Under the pieces are notes generated by a model. That model was not told the DNA's origin and did not search any database. It saw only the letters and a program-made list of their open reading frames with translations. Positions 1-8,104 of a stretch of DNA of 35,704 bases are shown in pieces. Positions within the stretch are counted from its first letter, which is position 1; each line of letters begins with the position of its first letter. The position numbers and the translations under genes are program-made. The DNA comes from Bacteroidales bacterium. Lineage in GTDB: Bacteria > Bacteroidota > Bacteroidia > Bacteroidales > WCHB1-69. The stretch is from assembly GCA_031287215.1 (NCBI GenBank), contig JAITTF010000011.1:1-35704 (forward strand), given 5' to 3'.

Positions 1-2675
1 ATTTTATTATTATCTTTATTAAACTCTTGAACTAAAAATGGAGGTAAAGATTGGTTGTCTTTCACATATTTAACAATCCATTCTTTATATAAAATTGTCC
101 ATCCTACTGTATTTCTTATAATTGAATTATAAATTTCTTTTTTAAGATTTGAATCTTCTACGCCTTCAGAATTTCTAAGAATATTACTCATGATGATTAT
201 CAAAATTTCAAGATTAAAATTATCAACTTTTCTTATTATAGCATCATGAGTTGCTTTTGATAATTTAGTATCATAAAATTCCAATTTTTTTTCTTCCGAC
301 GGTCTGCTATTTTTAATTTTAGTTGTATCAATGGATTTTGTTATAGGTTCGTATGTGGTGTGATTTTTTAATATATATGTAAAGTGCTTATCTACATCTA
401 CTTGATTAAAAACATCTTCAATTCCATCAAATGCCTTTTTAAATCTATCAAAGATTAAATTTAAGGTATCTTTATCGTTGCGAGTTAGCCCTGTATAGTA
501 ATCTAACTCACGAGGAAACATGTGATAACAGTTTTCTGATAAAATTTCATTTCTGAAAACAATATCATATTCCATCCGTTTCGCAATAAAAAAGTGAAAA
601 AAACAAGAATGAGAAAATTTTATATTATTTGCAATTTTGGAAAATATTTTCCTCTCTATAAAATAATCTGCAATACGGCTAATATCATAATCAAAACCTA
701 CTGTCTGAATGTAATCTGTTATTATATTTATATATTGTGAATATGATATTGCATAACTTGGCTCTTGACTTTTAAGCATTTCTTGCGCTATTTTTGCCAA
801 GAGCATAGTTTTATTTTTATAATCAAAAGAATCACGATAAATATTTTCTTTTGCCAATTTCTCTAATACAATTTCTATGTAAATATCTAATAAAACAGCT
901 TGATTGATAGGCTTTTTATCTGAATTTTCTGTACTCCAAAGAAACAATGATACAGACATTGCTGTACATGGCAAAGAGTAAGAACAAAAATTATCAACCA
1001 TCTTTTCTAATTTTTCTTCTCTTTTGGCATTGTCATCTTGGGGTAGCCATTTTACCATTAGTCCCTTGATATGAGAAGATTTTAATTGTCCCAAATATAA
1101 ATTACGAAAAGGGATTACTGAATTTTTTATATGGCTTTCTGTTGGGACATTTTCAATAATATTATCCGTAGTTGCAATAATTTGAATTTCTTGGTTTGTT
1201 GAATCAAAATTATTTATTTTATTTATTCTATCTTTATTTAATGTGGTGTAGTCCAAATTATCTATTAATAATACAATCAAATTTTCACTTATTAATGTAG
1301 TTGCTTCTTCTGTAGAACATTTAAGAAAATCCTTAATGCATGTAGTTATTTCTTTATTCCCCATTTCTTTAATATCTATATAAACAGGAATTTTTCTTAA
1401 ATGAGCATATTCGTCAATAAACTCTCTTATTATTCTGTATAATAATGTTGTTTTTCCATTTTCTTGTGTTCCAAATATACAAATATTTTGTTTGCTTTTG
1501 CAAATTTCGTCTAAAGTGATATATTCGTCTTTGTTTTGGTCTGTTAAAGGAGGCATTATAAAAGCCTCCTTTATATTGGGAATAACATGTATTTTTTGAG
1601 CAATAATATGCTCATCCATAATTTTGTAAAAATCCTCTTTAATATTTTTTATACATTTCTCTACCAACGAGTGTGTAGATGTTTTATTGGGATTAGGGAT
1701 TTCAAAAACAATTTGTCCAGACTCTCCAATCTCTGAATTTAAAGCAAATTCTTTGTCTTTATGATTGTATTTGAAATATTTACAAATAACTTCTTTGTTT
1801 ATTTTGTCATATTGCACAAAAGTAAATCCGTTTGAAAAAGCCTTACTATCATCCCTAATGTCACTAATACATGATGGAGCAATATTTGTAAATAATGTAC
1901 CTGAAAATCCAGTTTGAGTTATAGTGCATGCTTCATGGACATGACCTACAAACAACATATTATAATCTTTATTAATGTGTTCGGAAATAATGTTTTTCTC
2001 TAATTTGAACCAATCTAATGGGTGGTGCATTAATGCAATTTTTATATCGCAATCTTTTATATAATTGGTACATCTATTTAATTGCTCTTCGCCTAATACT
2101 AAATACTCTTTGTCATTATCATCATAACAACGCCACGCAGAATTTAAACACGCAATGCCAATATTTGAGTTATCAATATTGTATCTAAATGAACTGCCAA
2201 GAAAAGAAGAATATCTATCCACACCGTTATATAATTTGGATTCAAAATCATAAAAAGGAATATTGCGCTTAACACCTTCTCGCTCGGCATCATCTAATAT
2301 TTTTTTTACAGAAGACAAGATTTTGTCATAAGTTTGATTATATAATGCTTTAATACCTAATTCGGTTACCTCTGTATCATTGTTTCTTACAATATCATGA
2401 TTGCCAGAAACAACAAGAAACCTATCGGTTCCTATGGACAGTTTATCACAAATAAAATCAATAACTTCGCTTTTGAAAACATCAAAAGTGTTTTGAGTTT
2501 TATAATTAATATTCCCTTTGTCTATAAGGTCTCCAGTGCAGACAATAATTGTTTTGCTCATATCTAAATTTAAACTCTTGATTTGTTCTACAAAAGCCTT
2601 TTTCACATACGAGTTCCAATCGTTTAGGTTTTTTTCATTTAAATGAAAATCCGAAATGTGAATAATCTGAATCAT
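1..2675 (-). CDS. Metallophosphoesterase (calcineurin-like) + STAND/NACHT-like P-loop NTPase, C-terminus truncated by window edge
   Basis: My minus-strand translation from ATG at 2673-2675 stays open to base 1 (about 891 codons; not in the ORF track, presumably because no stop lies in the window). MPE motifs: MIQIIHISDFHL, CTGDLIDKG, VVSGNHD, MHHPLDW, FVGHVHE. Walker A ICIFGTQENGKTTLLYR, Walker B-like LIVLLIDNLD, then ATTDN, and a NACHT/STAND-like FSHSCFFHFFIAKRM. Confidence 0.85.
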   Translation of the reverse strand, partial: MIQIIHISDFHLNEKNLNDWNSYVKKAFVEQIKSLNLDMSKTIIVCTGDLIDKGNINYKTQNTFDVFKSEVIDFICDKLSIGTDRFLVVSGNHDIVRNNDTEVTELGIKALYNQTYDKILSSVKKILDDAEREGVKRNIPFYDFESKLYNGVDRYSSFLGSSFRYNIDNSNIGIACLNSAWRCYDDNDKEYLVLGEEQLNRCTNYIKDCDIKIALMHHPLDWFKLEKNIISEHINKDYNMLFVGHVHEACTITQTGFSGTLFTNIAPSCISDIRDDSKAFSNGFTFVQYDKINKEVICKYFKYNHKDKEFALNSEIGESGQIVFEIPNPNKTSTHSLVEKCIKNIKEDFYKIMDEHIIAQKIHVIPNIKEAFIMPPLTDQNKDEYITLDEICKSKQNICIFGTQENGKTTLLYRIIREFIDEYAHLRKIPVYIDIKEMGNKEITTCIKDFLKCSTEEATTLISENLIVLLIDNLDYTTLNKDRINKINNFDSTNQEIQIIATTDNIIENVPTESHIKNSVIPFRNLYLGQLKSSHIKGLMVKWLPQDDNAKREEKLEKMVDNFCSYSLPCTAMSVSLFLWSTENSDKKPINQAVLLDIYIEIVLEKLAKENIYRDSFDYKNKTMLLAKIAQEMLKSQEPSYAISYSQYINIITDYIQTVGFDYDISRIADYFIERKIFSKIANNIKFSHSCFFHFFIAKRMEYDIVFRNEILSENCYHMFPRELDYYTGLTRNDKDTLNLIFDRFKKAFDGIEDVFNQVDVDKHFTYILKNHTTYEPITKSIDTTKIKNSRPSEEKKLEFYDTKLSKATHDAIIRKVDNFNLEILIIIMSNILRNSEGVEDSNLKKEIYNSIIRNTVGWTILYKEWIVKYVKDNQSLPPFLVQEFNKDNNK

Positions 2676-2680
2676 ATTTT

Positions 2681-2974
2681 CTATATTTTTATTTTTTTTA
2701 TATTTTCTTGTGCAATTTTCAACGCCTTTCCCGCAACCTTATGCCCGTCCTCCACCACATCTGTAACTTGGTCGGCAAGCCAAAGTGTAAGAAGTTCGTC
2801 CTTGTCGATTTGCAATAAGTCGGCAATCACTACAACCTGTTCGGCTTTGACACGCCGCTCGTCTTTCTCTATCTTGCAATAGGTAGCAGTGTCAATATCC
2901 AACGCCGCCGCCAATTTTCGCTGTGGAATTTGGCGGTCTTCGCGTAACTGTTTTATCCTTTCATTAAGCATCAT
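2681..2974 (-). CDS. XRE-family helix-turn-helix transcriptional regulator
   Basis: ORF 97 aa; MLNERIKQLREDRQIPQRKLAAALDIDTATYCKIEKDERRVKAEQV is a classic HTH_3. It ends 5 nt before the MPE-STAND start codon. Confidence 0.85.
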   Translation of the reverse strand: MMLNERIKQLREDRQIPQRKLAAALDIDTATYCKIEKDERRVKAEQVVVIADLLQIDKDELLTLWLADQVTDVVEDGHKVAGKALKIAQENIKKIKI

Positions 2975-3047
2975 AACTTATAATTTTAATGTCTTGCAAT
3001 TTTTCGGTAAAGATACAATTTTTCTCTGAATTTTCTGATATTTCTCT

Positions 3048-4184
3048 CTAAACCCAATCCAAAATATTTATGTCATTGAGGTCTAAGCGCAGTTTATTCG
3101 GATTGTCTTGCTCTTTTTTAATCTTCAGATTTATGTTTTCTGATATAAATTTTTGATTATGTTCCGGTGAAAAGAAAGAAAAGGATTTAGCTGTCAGTGT
3201 TTTGCCTGCGAATAATGCTTTGATGGATTCAACGGAAAGACCTATCTTTCTACAAAATTCAGCGATTCGTAGTTGTTCTTTCATCAGGGGAAACAACTCG
3301 TGAATCAAATTCAATTCTTCTTGTGCCTTGTATGGCTCATAATCCTGCTTTGCTTTTTGGAGTTTGGTTTCAACTGTGGCAAGTTCTTTTGTTTTTTGCC
3401 GTATATGTTCATCCATTGCAAGAAACTTTTCCTGTGCTTCGTCTTTAAGGTCGTACATATCATGAACTTTCCCGTAAACTTCCTGCTTCTGTTCCGTCAA
3501 GTCTTCAATGTCTTCTTTCAGAGTTTCATTTTGCAGATGTAAATCCCTGTAAAATTGTTGTGTAGTAATATGTCTCGCTTCCGAACCCTCAACGCCTCGT
3601 TGCAAACCGTATTTGCTCATCGCTTCGGCGTAGCTGTCCTGATAAGCTTTCAGTTTATCCCGTGCCATAACATCATCAGCACAAAGTCGGGCTGAATTTG
3701 CAGGTTTCTTTTTGTATTTCTTTCTGTCATTGTCCTTTTCTACTTTGGCTTTTCTTCGTTCGCCTGTTACGATTGGAACTACGGTTGCATGGATGTGAGG
3801 CGTTTTCTCATCCAAATGCAAGACTGCGGAAACAAGATTTTCATTTCCAAATGTTTGTCTTAACCAATCCACATTGTCATTACACCAGTTATTCAGTTGT
3901 CCATTATCTTCGATGTGTTTCATTTCTTCGGGACTGCCCGAAAGCATGATGCGAATTGCCCGTACTTGATTGTGGCTAATCTTGCGTTTGATACCTGCGG
4001 TTTCAATTCTTTGCTGAATCACTTCCGTCCTGTTGGTTATTCCATCGGGAAAAGTCAGCAATTCCCGATTCAAATGCGTGCGACTTTTGTCCGCATTTTT
4101 CGGTTCGATAGTCCGCTCAATGTGTGCAGACATGGCAGCATCGTTGCCCGATGCTTTGTCTAAATGAAGTACAACATATCCCAT
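3048..4184 (-). CDS. MobV-family relaxase (Mob/Pre plasmid recombination-type mobilization protein)
   Basis: 378 aa; N-terminal MGYVVLHLDKASGNDAAMSAHIERTIEPKNADKSRTHLNREL and HLDEKTPHIHATVVPI (HxDExxPHxH relaxase motif), C-terminal coiled coil. Confidence 0.92.
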   Translation of the reverse strand: MGYVVLHLDKASGNDAAMSAHIERTIEPKNADKSRTHLNRELLTFPDGITNRTEVIQQRIETAGIKRKISHNQVRAIRIMLSGSPEEMKHIEDNGQLNNWCNDNVDWLRQTFGNENLVSAVLHLDEKTPHIHATVVPIVTGERRKAKVEKDNDRKKYKKKPANSARLCADDVMARDKLKAYQDSYAEAMSKYGLQRGVEGSEARHITTQQFYRDLHLQNETLKEDIEDLTEQKQEVYGKVHDMYDLKDEAQEKFLAMDEHIRQKTKELATVETKLQKAKQDYEPYKAQEELNLIHELFPLMKEQLRIAEFCRKIGLSVESIKALFAGKTLTAKSFSFFSPEHNQKFISENINLKIKKEQDNPNKLRLDLNDINILDWV

Positions 4185-4366
4185 TTTGATTGATTATACT
4201 GTTAAAATTTGATTGAAAATTTTTATCCTACTTCTCCAAAGGAAGTCTCAAGGGAGATTCCAAAGGGGAAACGCCGTAGCCGTCTAAAGTTTGAATCCTT
4301 TATGAACCAGCTTTTTAAGAAGCAACTTCTTCACACACAAATAGTCATTCAAATCCTTATACTCTG

Positions 4367-4397
4367 CAAACTGTGTCGAGCGGTTATACACAGTTTG
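4367..4397. repeat. Perfect inverted repeat CAAACTGTGT-N11-ACACAGTTTG, candidate oriT of the MobV relaxase
   Basis: 10-bp arms 4367-4376 and 4388-4397, located about 180 bp upstream of the relaxase start. It is flanked by a second IR, GTAGCCGT (4276-4283) / ACGGCTAC (4438-4445). Confidence 0.5.
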
Positions 4398-4499
4398 GAC
4401 GTTAACTGTCGAGTTGAAAACGGCGATTAAAACAAAAACGGCTACCACTATTCAATCTGAATAAATGATAACCGTTAATGAATTTGCAGGCAGGTAATG

Positions 4500-5027
4500 C
4501 TACTTCAACATTTTCAGCAATTCCGGAAACAACAAATGAAGTGTTTTTTCGGTTTGAGCAGTGTAAAAATTACCGTCAATTACGAATGTTTCGTTAGTGC
4601 TGACTGCACTTTTTACCACGCCTTGAACGAATGGATGTAATGCCAGCCGCTTACCAGTCGCAACGCCTGTAATGTCAAATAGCAAGCCGCCGACACAATG
4701 CCCAATGAGCAATTTCCTTTGGTCGCCAAACGCTTTGATAACTGCCAACAAATCTTGGTTTTCGGACTTCCCCGAATTTTCGGAAAATTTTGGCATCGCA
4801 TCGCCACACGCGAACACGAGCGCATCAAAATCATTTTCTTTGCCTTTGAGATTGGCTACCACATCGTCTGTTTGCAGCGAAACGCCCGAATTGGTCTTAA
4901 TTTGCGTGGTTTCCGCTACCGCAAAGATTTTGAACGGAATACCGTTCTCGAAAAACAGTTCCAAATATTGGAACAAACCTGCCCCGTTTACCGGGTTTAC
5001 TGCTAATACTGCAACTTTTTTTTCCAT
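4500..5027 (-). CDS. DJ-1/PfpI family protein
   Basis: 175 aa; MEKKVAVLAVNPVNGAGLFQYLELFFENGIPFKIFAV and nucleophile elbow LIGHCVGGLLFD typical of DJ-1/PfpI class I glutamine amidotransferase-like fold. Confidence 0.8.
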   Translation of the reverse strand: MEKKVAVLAVNPVNGAGLFQYLELFFENGIPFKIFAVAETTQIKTNSGVSLQTDDVVANLKGKENDFDALVFACGDAMPKFSENSGKSENQDLLAVIKAFGDQRKLLIGHCVGGLLFDITGVATGKRLALHPFVQGVVKSAVSTNETFVIDGNFYTAQTEKTLHLLFPELLKMLK

Positions 5028-5059
5028 GATAACTTTTTATTTGATTACTAAAATATTTT

Positions 5060-5156
5060 TACTTACTTTTGTACCGTAAAAGTATAAGAACACTGCAAAA
5101 GTACAAAAGGAAGTAATATAAAACAAGTAGGCACGAAAAAGTAAGGTACTTACTTT
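5060..5156. promoter_or_regulatory. Divergent DJ-1/HxlR intergenic operator cluster
   Basis: Perfect IRs TACTTTT-gtaccgt-AAAAGTA (5064-5084) and AAAGTAAG-gta-CTTACTTT (5138-5156); direct repeat TACTTACTTT at 5060-5069 and 5147-5156. Confidence 0.55.
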
Positions 5157-5198
5157 CAGGTTATTATTATTGAAAATCAACAAGAAAAAAAATAAAAT

Positions 5199-5540
5199 AT
5201 GGAGAAAAATTTTTGTCCGATACGGGATATTTTAGATAGATTTGGCGACAAGTGGTCGATTTTGATACTTCACACGTTGAACGAAAACGGCGTAATGCGT
5301 TTTGGCGAGTTGAGCCGTTGTATTCCGGATTTATCGCAAAAAATGCAGACGGTTACACTTCGCATGCTCGAAGCCGATGGACTGATAACACGGAAAATTT
5401 ATCCCGAAGTTCCTCCACGCGTAGAATATATGCTTACAGAAACAGGGAAATCATTGTTGCCTCATATTCAGGGGCTTGTTGATTGGGCGTTGCAGCATAA
5501 AGAGGTGGTAATGAGTACAAGGAATAAGTTTGGAAAATAG
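5199..5540 (+). CDS. HxlR-family winged-helix transcriptional regulator
   Basis: 113 aa; NFCPIRDILDRFGDKWSILILHTLNENGVMRFGELSRCIPDLSQKMQTVTLRMLEADGLITRKIYPEVPPRVEYMLTETG is a textbook HxlR domain with the N-terminal Cys. Confidence 0.93.
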   Translation: MEKNFCPIRDILDRFGDKWSILILHTLNENGVMRFGELSRCIPDLSQKMQTVTLRMLEADGLITRKIYPEVPPRVEYMLTETGKSLLPHIQGLVDWALQHKEVVMSTRNKFGK

Positions 5541-5549
5541 CGGTAAATT

Positions 5550-5578
5550 CAACTGTTATTAAGTTGTGATTTTTTTTT
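5550..5578 (+). terminator. Intrinsic terminator after hxlR-like gene
   Basis: CAACT-gttatta-AGTTG followed by a T-rich run (tgatttttttttcc), 10 nt after the stop codon. Confidence 0.6.
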
Positions 5579-5596
5579 CCTATAATCTGGCAGGCA

Positions 5597-5740
5597 TCAG
5601 CAAAGCCAATCGGTAAGTTGACGTTCGGCAACTATGGGATTTTGATGGTTCTCGACTAACTGCTTAATTGCAGTTACTTCATCAACAAGATAGGCTACCG
5701 CTTGGGGCAGACTGTCGAAAGTAATTTCTTTTGCATCCAT
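5597..5740 (-). pseudogene. Remnant of Bacteroidetes mobile-element excisionase-like/HTH DNA-binding protein (frameshifted)
   Basis: Minus ORF MDAKEITFDSLPQAVAYLVDEVTAIKQLVENHQNPIVAERQLTDWLC*. The expected next block (VNLPIGFADACQIIGK) is in another frame (in ORF 5434..5631), then homology is lost. Confidence 0.6.
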
Positions 5741-5773
5741 TTTTCAAACAATTTATAAATGAGGTGCAAATGA

Positions 5774-5830
5774 AATAAGTGTTTTCCGAGTGATTTTTAT
5801 CACCACAAAAACACTTTGGAAACACTTATT
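5774..5830. repeat. Nested inverted repeats
   Basis: AATAAGTGTTTTCC (5774-5787) / GGAAACACTTATT (5818-5830) with one bulged base, enclosing GTGAT-tttt-ATCAC (5790-5803). Confidence 0.6.
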
Positions 5831-5906
5831 GATGGTTATTCTACTTGATAATTCTTATTAATTAAGAAGGTTATAAGTTTGTATTATTTCCTCGTTTTCG
5901 TAATAT

Positions 5907-7379
5907 TTACTCAAAGAATTCTCCAGTCTTAAATTTTCCCAACATTTTTATTAAATCTTCTTTCTGTTGAGTGTTTGGACTCTTTTTTATTAAACTTATG
6001 ATATTATCCATTTTTTCATAAGTGGCTGCCATCTTTTTATCATGAATGATTTTACTATTTTCCCCAATTACATTCAAACATTTCGTGAGAAAATCCAAAA
6101 CTTTTGGTAAGAAATTTAACAATAGTAACGCTTTCTTTAATTCCTTAAATGGATTCATATTATACAACATAGAATACACTTCTATAATACCTTTATCTAT
6201 GTGGACTGACAATTGTCTTTGGTTGCCAAATGATTTTATAATCAATTTCAATTTTTGAAGTTCCTTGTCCATTGAATCAAAGTCACTTAGTGTGGTAATA
6301 TCAGTCGTCTGTGATATAACTGGACATATATATTTCCTCCAAAATGAATTTTGCGAATCATCATCAAGTCCGTAAATCTTATTAAATCCTTCATAAATAA
6401 TTGTATTAACCTGCTTTAAAGATAATTGTTTCTCTAATACATATTCAGAACTAATGAATGCCTTAAGAGCAGATGCCAAATCAATATATAAGAAAGTCAA
6501 CTGTATTGCTACTTTTTCAATTTCAAGTAATCTATGGATAGGCGCAACAGATTCCTTATCAAGACTCTCAAAATGTTGATTTATTTTAGCCGGAATGTTT
6601 TGATGCCGAATAAATCCATCTAATTGTTCAGCGTGTTTCTTTATTGCATTTTCCGACACTGAGAGAAGAATATCTCCCTTGTTTTGAAAAATATCGAATT
6701 CAGACAGAGTAAACGCATATTTTGATATTAGTTTAGGCTCTTCACTGATAGTAACTTTATATTTCCCAATGTATTTGGCTGTAAAAAAAGTAATTTCCTC
6801 CAGTAATTTCATAAAACTAATGAGTCGTTGACCCTCTTCTTCTTCGCTTAGCTTCATTAACATTTCATAGACAGAAATTGGCTCTATATCATAGTGAAAA
6901 CTTAAATTACGCTGTTCCACACTTGTTATTTCACTCTTTCCGAATTCGATAATGTGGTTTTCTAAATCGCTACAATCTTGTATAAGCTTTGAATCATTAA
7001 CCAACTCTAAGACCGACTTAATATGTAATATCCATAAAGATTTTTGTCTTTTTCCTCCATATCCATACAGATGCTTATATGTTTCAAGAATTACACAGTT
7101 TATCCACTTGATATTATATCTTTTTTCTGCGGGTAAATTTGCACGAAAACAAGCTCTCAAAACTGACGCAAGTTCTATACTGGTATATTGAGTGTAAATA
7201 CTCAAAGATAAAAATGCATCAAATATTCTTGACTCATTATTTAATGCGTTTTCATTCAGCAACTCTTTAAGTATTATATGTTTCTTGAGAGTTGGAGAAA
7301 ACATTTCAATTGTCTTTCCCATATTTTCATACAATCTGTTTCTTGTTTCTGGTGTTGCAGGGAGTTTTTTGTCATCCAT
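5907..7379 (-). CDS. Uncharacterised 490-aa protein with internal duplication; each half has an Rx4H (HEPN-like) motif
   Basis: SIELASVLRACFRA..EKRYNIKWINCVILETYKHLYGYGGKRQKSLW ... EQRNLSFHYDIEPISVYEMLMKL aligns with YIDLASALKAFISS..EKQLSLKQVNTIIYEGFNKIYGLDDDSQNSFW ... NQRQLSVHIDKGIIEVYSMLYNM. Confidence 0.8.
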   Translation of the reverse strand: MDDKKLPATPETRNRLYENMGKTIEMFSPTLKKHIILKELLNENALNNESRIFDAFLSLSIYTQYTSIELASVLRACFRANLPAEKRYNIKWINCVILETYKHLYGYGGKRQKSLWILHIKSVLELVNDSKLIQDCSDLENHIIEFGKSEITSVEQRNLSFHYDIEPISVYEMLMKLSEEEEGQRLISFMKLLEEITFFTAKYIGKYKVTISEEPKLISKYAFTLSEFDIFQNKGDILLSVSENAIKKHAEQLDGFIRHQNIPAKINQHFESLDKESVAPIHRLLEIEKVAIQLTFLYIDLASALKAFISSEYVLEKQLSLKQVNTIIYEGFNKIYGLDDDSQNSFWRKYICPVISQTTDITTLSDFDSMDKELQKLKLIIKSFGNQRQLSVHIDKGIIEVYSMLYNMNPFKELKKALLLLNFLPKVLDFLTKCLNVIGENSKIIHDKKMAATYEKMDNIISLIKKSPNTQQKEDLIKMLGKFKTGEFFE

Positions 7380-7384
7380 GATTT

Positions 7385-8104
7385 CTATTCAGATAAATTT
7401 TCTCGAATTTGAATTTTGCATTTCGGCTCAAATATTTTCAGCTTCTTTTTAATAGTTTCAATATCTTCCACTTCGCGGAACGTATAGGCAAATGTGATTT
7501 TGAGAAATTTTGCCATTTGCATCTGGTCTGAAACTTGGAAATGATTCCAGATATTCCATCCGAAATGATAAATATCCGTTGTCGTTAGCTGGTTGTCAGG
7601 TTTAATAGAAATTATGCTTTTCAACTCTTTTCTTTCGACGGATAGAGTAATATAAGAGCATAGGCGATTTATTTCAGAATCGGAGAGATAAGGAGCAAAA
7701 GTCTTCTGTGTGTACTCGTGAGCGATTTCGAGAGCCGTGTTAAATTTCTCTATTTCGGATTGTAAATGTTCGTTTCGGATTTGCTCTTTGTTTATCTCTT
7801 TCTGTTCAATAACAGGAATTGGAATCGGATTTGCCTTTGCTCTCTTTTTTAAGTAGGGAATCTTAGACAAACCTTTCCCAATACAAGGTAACATCAATTC
7901 TTGCAAAATAACATGAATACTCAAATACACTATTGTTTCTATGCTCAAGACGATTATAAAAACCATGAATGTCGTAAAGTTATCAAATCCCATTGAGGAT
8001 GCAGAGATGCGAGCCAATGTTGCTAATAGCAAAGCGACACAGGCGACTGTCGCATATAAGATAATGTATTGTAATACACTGCTTTTTATATCTTGGTGTT
8101 TCAT
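7385..8104 (-). CDS. Two-TM membrane protein with cytoplasmic helical domain, coupled to integrase
   Basis: The ORF track gives 7385..8335 (316 aa), but the first 77 aa overlap the integrase. The ATG at 8102-8104 forms an ATGA overlap with the integrase stop and gives 239 aa: MKHQDIKSSVLQYIILYATVACVALLLATL...FTTFMVFIIVLSIETIVYLSIHVILQEL. Confidence 0.75.
   Translation of the reverse strand: MKHQDIKSSVLQYIILYATVACVALLLATLARISASSMGFDNFTTFMVFIIVLSIETIVYLSIHVILQELMLPCIGKGLSKIPYLKKRAKANPIPIPVIEQKEINKEQIRNEHLQSEIEKFNTALEIAHEYTQKTFAPYLSDSEINRLCSYITLSVERKELKSIISIKPDNQLTTTDIYHFGWNIWNHFQVSDQMQMAKFLKITFAYTFREVEDIETIKKKLKIFEPKCKIQIRENLSE

Noticed and set aside
2643-2882. Plus-strand ORF 79 aa
   Set aside because: Antisense to the XRE gene, no recognisable domain; by-product of the opposite frame.
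3273-4163. Plus-strand ORFs 3273..3542, 3698..3949, 3897..4163
   Set aside because: Antisense to the well-supported MobV relaxase gene; Cys/Phe-rich nonsense translations.
4209-4430. Plus-strand 73-aa ORF
   Set aside because: Overlaps the repeat-rich oriT-like region; no family likeness.
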